Positions 1 through 5,530 of a stretch of DNA of 9,618 bases are shown here, piece after piece. A model generated the notes under the pieces. The model worked only from the letters and a program-made list of their open reading frames with translations. It made no database searches and had not been told where the DNA came from. How positions within the stretch are numbered: position 1 is the stretch's first letter; the number at the start of each line of letters is the position of its first letter. Source of the stretch: Frankiaceae bacterium. GTDB lineage: Bacteria; Actinomycetota; Actinomycetes; JAFAQI01. Both the position numbers and the translations under genes were made by a program. The stretch is from contig JAVEEE010000334.1 of NCBI GenBank assembly GCA_030840615.1, positions 1 through 9,618 on the forward strand. Direction: 5' to 3'.

Positions 1-1
1 A

Positions 2-1177
2 CTGCACGCCACCGGCGCGATCGCGGTCGACATGGAGTCGGCCTGGATAGCGCCGACGGCTCGCACCCGCACGCTCGTGACGCTCCGCGTCGTGCTCGAC
101 ACGGCCGAGCGCGAGCTGCACCATCCGCTGCGCACGGCGACGGGAGCCGCGCGTGCCTACCGCGCGCTGCGGCGCGCCTGCGAGCTGGCGGAGGGCTGGG
201 CCAGCGCGCTGGGCGAGCGCGAGGTCGTGCTGGCGGCGCCGCGCGCGTCCTGCGCCGGCGTCGTGCGTGCGGTGCAGATGGTCGAGCAGGCGCTCGAGGA
301 GCACGGCGCGCCGGTCTACGTGCGCAAGCAGATCGTCCACAACGCGCACGTCGTGCGGACGCTCGAGGAGCGCGGCGCGGTGTTCGTCGACGAGACCGAC
401 GAGGTGCCGGAGGGCGCCACCGTCATCTTCTCCGCCCACGGCGTGGCGCCGACCGTCCGCGAGGAGGCGGCGCGCCGGTCGCTGAAGACGATCGACGCGA
501 CCTGCCCGCTGGTCAGCAAGGTGCACAACGAGGCCCGCCGGTTCGCCGCGGACGACCTCGACATCGTGCTGATCGGCCACGAGGGCCACGAGGAGGTCGT
601 GGGCACGACCGGCCACGCGCCGGACCGCATCCACCTCGTCGACGGCATCGAGGAGGCCGCGGCCGTGCAGGTGCGCGACCCGTCGCGGGTGGCCTACCTG
701 TCGCAGACGACGCTGTCGGTCGACGAGACCGACGTCACGGTCGAGGCGCTGCGCAACCGCTTCCCGCTGCTGCAGGGCCCGCCCTCGGCCGACATCTGCT
801 ACGCGACGCAGAACCGCCAGGTCGCGGTCAAGGACATCGCGGCATCGTCCGAGCTGATGCTCGTCGTCGGGTCGGCCAACTCGTCCAACTCGGTGCGGCT
901 GGTCGAGGTCGCCCTGGATGCCGGCGCCAAGTCCGCCCACCTCGTCGACGATGTCAGCCACATCGACGAGAGCTGGCTCGACGGAGTGCTGACGGTCGGC
1001 GTGACCAGCGGCGCATCGGTGCCGGAGTCGCTCGTGCACGACGTGTTGGCCTGGTTGGCCGAGCGCGGCTACGACGACGTCGACGAGGTGCTGTCGGCCG
1101 AGGAGACGTTGACCTTCGCGCTGCCGCACGAGCTTCGTCGCGACCTGCGCACCGGGCTCAAGGTGACGCCGGTCTAG
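2..1177 (+). CDS. ispH: Nucleoside phosphorylase (HpnG-like) C-terminus fused to IspH, 4-hydroxy-3-methylbut-2-enyl diphosphate reductase (5' partial)
   Basis: The frame is open from base 2 through the TAG at 1175-1177, so the gene begins upstream of the window. Numbering from the ATG at 32, the IspH part starts near residue 65. It reduces HMBPP to IPP and DMAPP with a 4Fe-4S cluster. The three cluster cysteines are C74, C158 (DATCPL) and C256 (DICYA). Substrate residues H103, H136, H186 and E188 match E. coli H41, H74, H124 and E126 in spacing, and the SANSSNS loop is at 281-287. The preceding 75 or so residues read ATGAIAVDMESAWIA, then a helical tail. The VDMES motif is that of purine nucleoside phosphorylase / MTAN-fold proteins and most resembles HpnG, which converts adenosylhopane in hopanoid synthesis. 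Only a few residues separate the two domains. An internal GTG at 227 has no Shine-Dalgarno close by, so independent IspH initiation is not favoured. IspH assignment is very secure; HpnG-type specificity is inference. Confidence 0.93.
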   Translation: MHATGAIAVDMESAWIAPTARTRTLVTLRVVLDTAERELHHPLRTATGAARAYRALRRACELAEGWASALGEREVVLAAPRASCAGVVRAVQMVEQALEEHGAPVYVRKQIVHNAHVVRTLEERGAVFVDETDEVPEGATVIFSAHGVAPTVREEAARRSLKTIDATCPLVSKVHNEARRFAADDLDIVLIGHEGHEEVVGTTGHAPDRIHLVDGIEEAAAVQVRDPSRVAYLSQTTLSVDETDVTVEALRNRFPLLQGPPSADICYATQNRQVAVKDIAASSELMLVVGSANSSNSVRLVEVALDAGAKSAHLVDDVSHIDESWLDGVLTVGVTSGASVPESLVHDVLAWLAERGYDDVDEVLSAEETLTFALPHELRRDLRTGLKVTPV

Positions 1178-1189
1178 ACGTGACCCCGC

Positions 1190-2638
1190 TTAGCTGATGG
1201 CCCGGTCAGTCGTCGCCGGAATGTCCGCCAGCAGGCCGTAGTCCTCGGCCCGCTCGGCGACATCGCTGACGGGCGCGCCCACGGCCGGCCAGCCGACAGC
1301 CTCGGCCGCGGGAAGGGCGACGACGATGTGTGCCTCCTCGGCGGCGGTGACGAGCTCGGACGCGGCAAGTGGGCGGATCGCCTCCTCGATGGCATCCGGC
1401 GCGGCGAGCTCGACGTCAACGACCTCCAACGCGTTGAGTTTGCGCGCGGTCACCAGCACGTTCTTCTCGAACGATCCGACGGTCTTGTTGTAGTTGTCGA
1501 CAGAGCTGGTCAGGGAACGGCCGAGCTTCGACATATGACCGCCCATGACGCCGAGTCGCTTGTAGAGCTCGCGACCGAGGTCGAAGACCTCGCGTGCATT
1601 GTCGGCGAGCGCGTCCTGCTGCCACGCGTAGGCGCAGGTGCGCAGCACCGAGATGAGCGTCGTGGGCGTCGCGATGTGCACGCGCTTGGCGAACGCGTCG
1701 TCGATGATCGCAGGGTCGCACTCGAGCGCGGCAGCGAGGAACGGGTCGCCCGGCACGAACAACACGACGAACTCGGGGGCCGGTGAGAACTGCGACCAGT
1801 AGGACTTGGCCGCGAGCTGGTCGACGTGGTTGCGCAAATGCTTGGCGTGCGCGTTGAGCCGCTCGTCACGCACGTTGTCGTCGGATGCGTCATGTGCTTC
1901 GAGGTAAGCGGCCAGGGTGACCTTCGAGTCGACGACGATGCTCTTGCCGCCGATGAGCTTGATGACCATGTCCGGTCGCAGCACCCCGTCGGTCGTCGAG
2001 ACGCTGGTCTGCTCGGTGAAGTCACAACGGTCGGTCATGCCGGCGTATTCGACGCAGCGCTTGAGCTGGAGCTCGCCCCAGCGACCACGAGTCTGGGGCT
2101 TGCGCAGCGCGCTGACGAGAGCAGCGGTCTCGTGCTTGAGGTCTTCACCGGTACGACGGACGAACTCGATCTGGTCCTTGAGCGCCGCATGAGCCCCGGC
2201 CCGCGTCTTCTCGATCTCGCGCAGCTGCACCTCGACCTTGCCGAGCGTCTCGGTCAGCGGTGCGCCGGCTTGCTTGAACTTCGCGTCGGCCAGGTCGAGG
2301 AACTGGGCATTGTTCTTCTGCAGCGCGTCCTGCGACAGGCTGGCGAACGTCTCCTTGAGCTGGACCTGTGCCTGCTCGAGCAACGCCAGCTTCTCGACCG
2401 CCGAGGCACGCTCGCTCTCGAGCCTGGCGGTGGCGTCGGCGGCGGCCGCCTCGGCGCCGCGCAGCCGGGCGGTGAGCTCGTCCCGCTCGGCCCGGACGGT
2501 CATCGTCTCGCCCCGGGCGGCGTCACGCTCGGCGAGCGTGCCTGCGCTGCGCCCACGGGCGAGCGCCCAGCCCGCTGCGAAGCCGGCGGCGAGCGTGAGA
2601 AGAGCGATGATCACGGCGGCAACGTCCATGCTCAGCAT
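1190..2638 (-). CDS. rmuC: DNA recombination protein RmuC
   Basis: RmuC-family protein of 482 residues, near the family's usual length. The family is linked to limiting DNA inversions and recombination between repeats, and is predicted to have a restriction-endonuclease-like fold. Residues 5-27 form one N-terminal membrane helix. Residues 35-155 are a charged, Ala/Glu-rich coiled coil. The RmuC domain spans about 175-405, with RGRWGE at 184-189, then RPD (221-223) and VDSK (236-239), a plausible PD-(D/E)xK nuclease core, and VPGDPFLAAAL near 295-305. The C-terminal 75 residues are acidic, low in similarity and probably disordered. The start is ATG 2638 or ATG 2629, three codons on; neither has a clear Shine-Dalgarno, and a palindrome covers both. 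The open frame continues to 2878, but that would run into ychF on the other strand and adds nothing RmuC-like. It is convergent with ispH (12 bp apart) and divergent from ychF. Confidence 0.92.
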   Translation of the reverse strand: MLSMDVAAVIIALLTLAAGFAAGWALARGRSAGTLAERDAARGETMTVRAERDELTARLRGAEAAAADATARLESERASAVEKLALLEQAQVQLKETFASLSQDALQKNNAQFLDLADAKFKQAGAPLTETLGKVEVQLREIEKTRAGAHAALKDQIEFVRRTGEDLKHETAALVSALRKPQTRGRWGELQLKRCVEYAGMTDRCDFTEQTSVSTTDGVLRPDMVIKLIGGKSIVVDSKVTLAAYLEAHDASDDNVRDERLNAHAKHLRNHVDQLAAKSYWSQFSPAPEFVVLFVPGDPFLAAALECDPAIIDDAFAKRVHIATPTTLISVLRTCAYAWQQDALADNAREVFDLGRELYKRLGVMGGHMSKLGRSLTSSVDNYNKTVGSFEKNVLVTARKLNALEVVDVELAAPDAIEEAIRPLAASELVTAAEEAHIVVALPAAEAVGWPAVGAPVSDVAERAEDYGLLADIPATTDRAIS

Positions 2639-2640
2639 GG
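2626..2640. repeat. Perfect palindrome over the rmuC start codons
   Basis: CCATGCT-C-AGCATGG has 7-bp arms around one base. On the minus strand it contains both candidate rmuC ATG codons (2636-2638 and 2627-2629). As RNA the one-base loop would not fold fully, but as DNA it is a symmetric site. It may arise simply from two nearby ATG codons. Confidence 0.4.
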
Positions 2641-2676
2641 TCGCCCGCGGGTCCGACAATTTCGGCGTACGACGCG

Positions 2677-2763
2677 CCCCCCAGCTCAAACGATCATGGG
2701 CTTGTCGGCGGACACACCCGGTGTGTCGGTGCCCAACTCCATGATCCTTTTGGAAGCGGGGGG
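2677..2763. repeat. Large concentric dyad in the rmuC/ychF divergent spacer
   Basis: All arms share one axis at base 2719. The core is a perfect 17-bp palindrome, GACACACC-C-GGTGTGTC (2711-2727). Outside it, TTG/CAA (2702-2704 / 2734-2736), GATCATGG/CCATGATC (2692-2699 / 2739-2746), AAA/TTT (2688-2690 / 2748-2750) and CCCC/GGGG (2677-2680 / 2758-2761) pair at the same centre. By hand count 29 of 42 position pairs are complementary, plus three G-T. It sits about 40 bp upstream of rmuC and 23 bp upstream of ychF, and its right edge covers the possible ychF -35. It may be a multi-site operator, a cruciform-forming element or a decayed palindromic mobile element. It does not look like a terminator, because both flanking genes start here. 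Confidence 0.7.
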
Positions 2764-2780
2764 ATCGGGACCGCGACAAT
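2750..2780 (+). promoter_or_regulatory. Candidate ychF promoter (leaderless type)
   Basis: TTGGAA (2750-2755) and GACAAT (2775-2780) resemble -35 and -10 boxes, with a rather long 19-nt spacer. The -10 ends 6 nt before the ATG at 2787, so transcription would start at or next to the start codon. There is no Shine-Dalgarno at a usable distance, which fits a leaderless mRNA. Confidence 0.4.
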
Positions 2781-2786
2781 GGACGC

Positions 2787-3863
2787 ATGGGACTGTCGAT
2801 CGGGATCGTCGGGCTGCCGAACGTCGGCAAGTCGACGCTGTTCAACGCGCTGACGCAGAACGACGTGCTCGCCGCCAACTACCCCTTCGCGACGATCGAT
2901 CCCAACGTCGGCATCGTCAACGTGCCGGATGCCCGCCTCGCCGTGCTGTCGGAGATGTTCTCCAGTGCCAAGACCATCCCCGCCACGGTGACGTTCGTGG
3001 ACATCGCCGGAATCGTGCGGGGAGCCAGCGAGGGTCAGGGTCTCGGCAACAAGTTCCTCAGCCACATCCGCGAGGCTGACGCCATCTGCCAGGTCGTGCG
3101 GGTCTTCGCCGATCCTGACGTCACGCACGTCGACGGCCGCGTCGACCCGGCTGACGACATCGCCACGATCAACACCGAGCTGGTTCTCGCCGACCTACAG
3201 ACGATCGACAACCGGCTCACCCGGCTCGAGCGCGACGCCAGGATGAAGCCCGAGAAGCGCGCCGAGCTCGTCGCCGTACAGGCGGCCCGCAAGGTTCTCG
3301 ACGAGGGCCGGCCGGTCAGCAGTGAGCCGTCGCTCGATCGGGATGCCTTGCGCGAGTCGTTCCTGCTCACCGACAAGGCCTTCATCTACGTGTTCAACCT
3401 TGACGACACGGCCCTCGGTGACGACAGCCTGCGGGTCAAGCTTGCCGAGATGGTCGCACCGGCACCGGCAGTGTTCGTCAGTGCCAAGCTCGAGGCGGAG
3501 CTCATCGGTCTCGACGAGGCGGACGCCGTCGAGCTGCTCGGTGAATACGGGCAGCAGGAGTCCGGGCTGGCGATCCTTGCGCGCGTCGGTTTCGAGACCC
3601 TCGGGCTGCAGACCTACCTGACGGCCGGGCCGAAGGAGTCACGCGCCTGGACGATTCACAAGGGCGACACCGCGCCGCAAGCCGCCGGGGTCATCCACAC
3701 CGATTTCGAGCGAGGCTTCATCAAGGCCGAGATCGTGTCCTACGACGAGCTCGTCGCGGCCGGATCGATGGCCGCAGCGAAGGCCGCCGGCAAGGTGCGC
3801 ATCGAGGGCAAGGACTACGTGATGCAGGACGGCGACGTCGTGGAGTTCCGCTTCAACGTCTAG
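2787..3863 (+). CDS. ychF: Redox-regulated / ribosome-associated ATPase YchF (Obg family, OLA1 orthologue)
   Basis: Full-length YchF of 358 residues. The family belongs to the Obg GTPases but prefers ATP, binds the ribosome and affects translation and stress responses in the cytoplasm. Visible motifs: G1 GLPNVGKS (9-16), switch I region NYPFATIDPNVG (31-42), G3 DIAG (72-75), the nucleotide-specificity stretch FNLDD (203-207) in place of the usual NxxE, and G5 SAK (232-234). A helical coiled-coil insert lies near 130-195 and the TGS domain near 275-358, ending in DGDVVEFRFNV. H114 matches the position of E. coli YchF H114, proposed as catalytic. The start is fixed by the conserved N-terminus MGLSIGIVGLPNVGKS. 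It is divergent from rmuC. The ispH, opposite-strand gene, ychF order resembles the Rv1110-Rv1112 region of Mycobacterium tuberculosis, supporting orthology of both ends. Confidence 0.97.
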   Translation: MGLSIGIVGLPNVGKSTLFNALTQNDVLAANYPFATIDPNVGIVNVPDARLAVLSEMFSSAKTIPATVTFVDIAGIVRGASEGQGLGNKFLSHIREADAICQVVRVFADPDVTHVDGRVDPADDIATINTELVLADLQTIDNRLTRLERDARMKPEKRAELVAVQAARKVLDEGRPVSSEPSLDRDALRESFLLTDKAFIYVFNLDDTALGDDSLRVKLAEMVAPAPAVFVSAKLEAELIGLDEADAVELLGEYGQQESGLAILARVGFETLGLQTYLTAGPKESRAWTIHKGDTAPQAAGVIHTDFERGFIKAEIVSYDELVAAGSMAAAKAAGKVRIEGKDYVMQDGDVVEFRFNV

Positions 3864-3909
3864 ACGCAGCGGCAGCGGCGATCACCCACCGCGCGCCTGC
3901 GGTCAGTCG

Positions 3910-4029
3910 TCATCCGCTGGTTCGGGTTCGTTGGGGCACTTGGTCGAGCTCCCGGAAGTCCAGGGAAGCCGACAGCGCCGCGTCCGGGCTGTTTGCCGAG
4001 TTGAGCGCCAGCCGATCCTGCTGGGGCAC
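3910..4029 (-). CDS. Probable small protein, 39 residues, function unknown
   Basis: I do not recognise this protein. Three signals support it. An in-frame TAG (4039-4041) sits directly upstream. An AGGAG Shine-Dalgarno (minus strand, 4040-4036) lies 6 nt before the GTG at 4029. Over the 31 codons after the start, GC content by hand count is about 77, 45 and 87 percent at positions 1, 2 and 3, the coding pattern of high-GC actinobacteria; the last eight or so codons fit less well. The product begins VPQQDRLALNSANSPDAA, continues with LDFRELDQVPQRT and is hydrophilic, with no membrane helix or signal peptide. It is divergent from the Nudix gene (24 bp) and convergent with ychF (46 bp). It could instead be the 3' remnant of a longer gene, although the precise Shine-Dalgarno/start argues against that. 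Confidence 0.5.
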   Translation of the reverse strand: MPQQDRLALNSANSPDAALSASLDFRELDQVPQRTRTSG

Positions 4030-4039
4030 CACTGGCTCC

Positions 4040-4045
4040 TAGGCT
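4040..4045 (+). promoter_or_regulatory. Candidate -10 box for the Nudix gene (leaderless type)
   Basis: TAGGCT lies 8 nt before the GTG at 4054. No Shine-Dalgarno precedes that GTG and no convincing -35 is visible. The box overlaps the minus-strand Shine-Dalgarno and upstream stop of the small gene at 3910-4029, so the two divergent starts share about 25 bp. Confidence 0.35.
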
Positions 4046-4053
4046 GAGCTTTC

Positions 4054-4458
4054 GTGCGGGCTACCCCGGTCGTCGTTGCGGCGGCCATCCTCGACGGCGA
4101 TCCGCCGGCATTGCTCGCAGCGCAACGGGGGGGCCCTGCCGCGCTGGCCGGGAAATGGGAGCTGCCCGGAGGCAAGGTCGAAGTCGGTGAGACCGAGCAA
4201 CAGGCGCTGGAACGCGAATGTCACGAGGAGCTCGACATCGTCATCGCCGTCGGCGAGCGGGCAGCCCCGGACATGCCGACCGTCGCCGGTGATGCGGTGC
4301 TGCGGACCTACTGGGCCCGACTGGTCGAAGGCTCGCCGCGCGCACTCGAGCACGCCGCGCTGCGGTGGCTGACTGCCGACGAGCTCGGCGACGTCGCCTG
4401 GCTCGCGGCCGATCTTCCGGTGATCGCCCAGATCCGTCACCGACTGCACTCGACGTAG
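4054..4458 (+). CDS. MutT-type Nudix hydrolase ((deoxy)nucleoside triphosphate pyrophosphohydrolase)
   Basis: Small cytoplasmic Nudix protein of 134 residues. MutT-type members hydrolyse damaged nucleotides such as 8-oxo-dGTP to the monophosphate and pyrophosphate, using Mg2+ or Mn2+ held by the Nudix box. The box runs from G40 to I62: G40, E46, R54, E55, E58 and E59 are all present, but the late glycine (GX5EX7REUXEEXGU) is Asp61. LAGKWELPGGKVE just before and inside the box is typical of MutT and of the CTP/5-methyl-dCTP hydrolase NudG, so substrate choice between these is open. The GTG start gives a protein beginning MRATPVVVAAAIL, the expected first Nudix strand. mshB begins 9 bp after the stop, but mshB has its own possible promoter. 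Confidence 0.9.
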   Translation: MRATPVVVAAAILDGDPPALLAAQRGGPAALAGKWELPGGKVEVGETEQQALERECHEELDIVIAVGERAAPDMPTVAGDAVLRTYWARLVEGSPRALEHAALRWLTADELGDVAWLAADLPVIAQIRHRLHST

Positions 4459-4461
4459 CCT
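4456..4461 (+). promoter_or_regulatory. Candidate -10 box for mshB overlapping the Nudix stop codon
   Basis: TAGCCT includes the TAG stop of the upstream gene and ends 6 nt before the mshB GTG at 4468. No Shine-Dalgarno precedes that GTG. The spacing fits leaderless initiation, although a stop codon supplies three of the six bases, so chance is a real alternative. Confidence 0.3.
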
Positions 4462-4467
4462 CTGCGC

Positions 4468-5346
4468 GTGATCACTGCTGACCGGCGAATGCTCCTCGTG
4501 CACGCCCACCCCGACGACGAGACGATCGGCACCGGCGCCACGATGGCCAAGTACGCCGCCGAAGGCGCCCACGTCACTCTCGTGACCTGCACGCTCGGCG
4601 AGGAGGGCGAGATCCTCGTCCCCGATCTGGTGCACCTTGCCGCGGACAAGAACGACGCACTCGGAGAACATCGCATCGGCGAGCTCGACGACGCGATGAA
4701 GGCCCTCGGCGTCTCCGACCACCGGTTTCTCGGCGGCCCCGGCCGGTGGCGCGACTCCGGGATGATGGGCGAGCCGGCCAACGACCGCGCGGACTGCTTC
4801 TGGCAGGCCGATCTGGACGTCGCTGTCGGAGAGCTCGTCAAGGTCATGCGCGAGGTGCGACCACAGGTTGTCATCACCTACAACGAGATCGGTGGCTACG
4901 GGCATCCGGACCACATCCAGGCTCATCGTGTCGCGATCTCGGCTTACGAGGCCGCCGCCGACCCGGCCCGCTATCCGGACGCCGGTGAACCATGGGTGCC
5001 CGCGAAGCTCTACTACATGGCCTTGCCGCTCTCGTTCCTCAAGCAGGGCTGGGAGGCGCTCAAAGCCATGGGGGAGGAAGCACCGTTCGGCGTCACGTCA
5101 CCCGAGGAGTTGCCCTTCGGCGACCCCGACGAGATCGTGACGACGCGCATCGACGCGCGTGACTTCCTCGACCGCAAGACCGATGCGATGCGTGCCCACC
5201 GGACGCAGATCCAGGTGGACGGGCCGTTCTTCGCACTGTCCAACGACATCGGGCAGCGCGCGTTCGGTCTCGAGCACTACCGGATGGTCCGGGGCACTCC
5301 GCCGCCGGCAGGGGCGATCGAGGAAGACGTCTTCGCGGGCATGTGA
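4468..5346 (+). CDS. mshB: MshB, N-acetyl-1-D-myo-inositol-2-amino-2-deoxy-alpha-D-glucopyranoside deacetylase
   Basis: Zinc-dependent deacetylase of the mycothiol pathway. It removes the acetyl group from GlcNAc-Ins to give GlcN-Ins, the substrate of the cysteine ligase MshC. It has 292 residues, the usual family length, in the LmbE/PIG-L fold. AHPDDE at 13-18 supplies zinc ligands H14 and D17 and the general base D16. YGHPDH at 144-149 supplies H149 (zinc) and H146, D148 (active site). TCTLGEEGE (40-48) and GRWRDSGM (92-99) point to MshB rather than the mycothiol-conjugate amidase Mca, which lacks the latter. The GTG at 4468 gives MITADRRMLLVHAHPDDE; ATG 4489 would leave too little before the first strand. 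Mycothiol is confined to Actinobacteria, so this gene also identifies the phylum. Confidence 0.95.
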   Translation: MITADRRMLLVHAHPDDETIGTGATMAKYAAEGAHVTLVTCTLGEEGEILVPDLVHLAADKNDALGEHRIGELDDAMKALGVSDHRFLGGPGRWRDSGMMGEPANDRADCFWQADLDVAVGELVKVMREVRPQVVITYNEIGGYGHPDHIQAHRVAISAYEAAADPARYPDAGEPWVPAKLYYMALPLSFLKQGWEALKAMGEEAPFGVTSPEELPFGDPDEIVTTRIDARDFLDRKTDAMRAHRTQIQVDGPFFALSNDIGQRAFGLEHYRMVRGTPPPAGAIEEDVFAGM

Positions 5347-5364
5347 GCGCCACTGCGCCAAACG

Positions 5365-5379
5365 GGTGATTCGATCACC
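5365..5379. promoter_or_regulatory. Palindrome 18 bp after mshB: operator or weak hairpin terminator
   Basis: GGTGAT-TCG-ATCACC has perfect 6-bp arms. No T-run follows, so it is a poor intrinsic terminator by the classical rule, although actinobacterial terminators often lack one. It lies just upstream of a possible -10 (GATACT, 5396-5401), so an operator role is equally possible. Confidence 0.4.
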
Positions 5380-5437
5380 GTACGTAGCCAGTGTGGATAC
5401 TCGGTGTCAGACTGCGGGTAGAGCACGCGTCGAGCAT

Positions 5438-5514
5438 GTTGTCGGCAGAGTGCCCCGGCGACTTGAGCCCTCGCGGAGATTTTCTTGGCGGGGGTTGTCG
5501 GGCACCTGCCCCGG
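5438..5514 (+). repeat. Pair of 21-nt imperfect direct repeats upstream of the FtsH-like gene
   Basis: GTTGTCGG-N5-TGCCCCGG occurs at 5438-5458 and again at 5494-5514, offset by 56 nt. The two 8-nt halves are identical and the 5-nt spacer length is the same, while spacer bases and flanks differ. Conserved half-sites at fixed spacing suggest a protein-binding site. The second copy ends 2 nt before the Shine-Dalgarno of the downstream gene. Confidence 0.5.
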
Positions 5515-5530
5515 TCGAGGGAGCCGCCTG

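Noticed and set aside
227..1177. Separate ispH gene starting at the internal GTG
   Set aside because: The GTG lies inside the first IspH strand and no Shine-Dalgarno is near; GGAGGG is about 31 nt away. The upstream phosphorylase-like sequence is in frame with no stop.
1172..1180. Same nine bases GTCTAGACG at the stops of ispH and ychF
   Set aside because: It is a Val codon plus TAG and three following bases. Two occurrences are not enough to call a signal.
2639..2878. N-terminal extension of RmuC to the farthest upstream start
   Set aside because: It would overlap the first 90 bases of ychF and the intergenic dyad, and would place the natural N-terminal membrane helix in the interior.
1826..3079. 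Long plus-strand open frame across rmuC, the spacer and the ychF start
   Set aside because: It overlaps two well-supported genes, runs through the dyad spacer, and shows no domain. It is explained by GC-rich codon structure.
3888..3903. Possible ychF terminator, ACCGC/GCGGT stem with a 6-nt loop
   Set aside because: The 5-bp stem has no T-run. In DNA this rich in GC such stems are expected by chance.
4174..4240. Loss of Nudix activity because the late box glycine is Asp61
   Set aside because: The metal-binding glutamates and the Arg are all present. Substitutions at this glycine are tolerated in the superfamily, so I keep the enzyme as probably active.
4039..4926. Long open frame on the minus strand opposite the Nudix gene and mshB
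   Set aside because: Both plus-strand genes have unmistakable family motifs. The antisense frame has low-complexity composition typical of the mirror of high-GC coding DNA and no recognisable domain.
5159..5530. Start of the FtsH-like protein inside mshB
   Set aside because: The extra sequence is the out-of-frame shadow of mshB plus spacer. ATG 5531 has a strong, well-placed Shine-Dalgarno.
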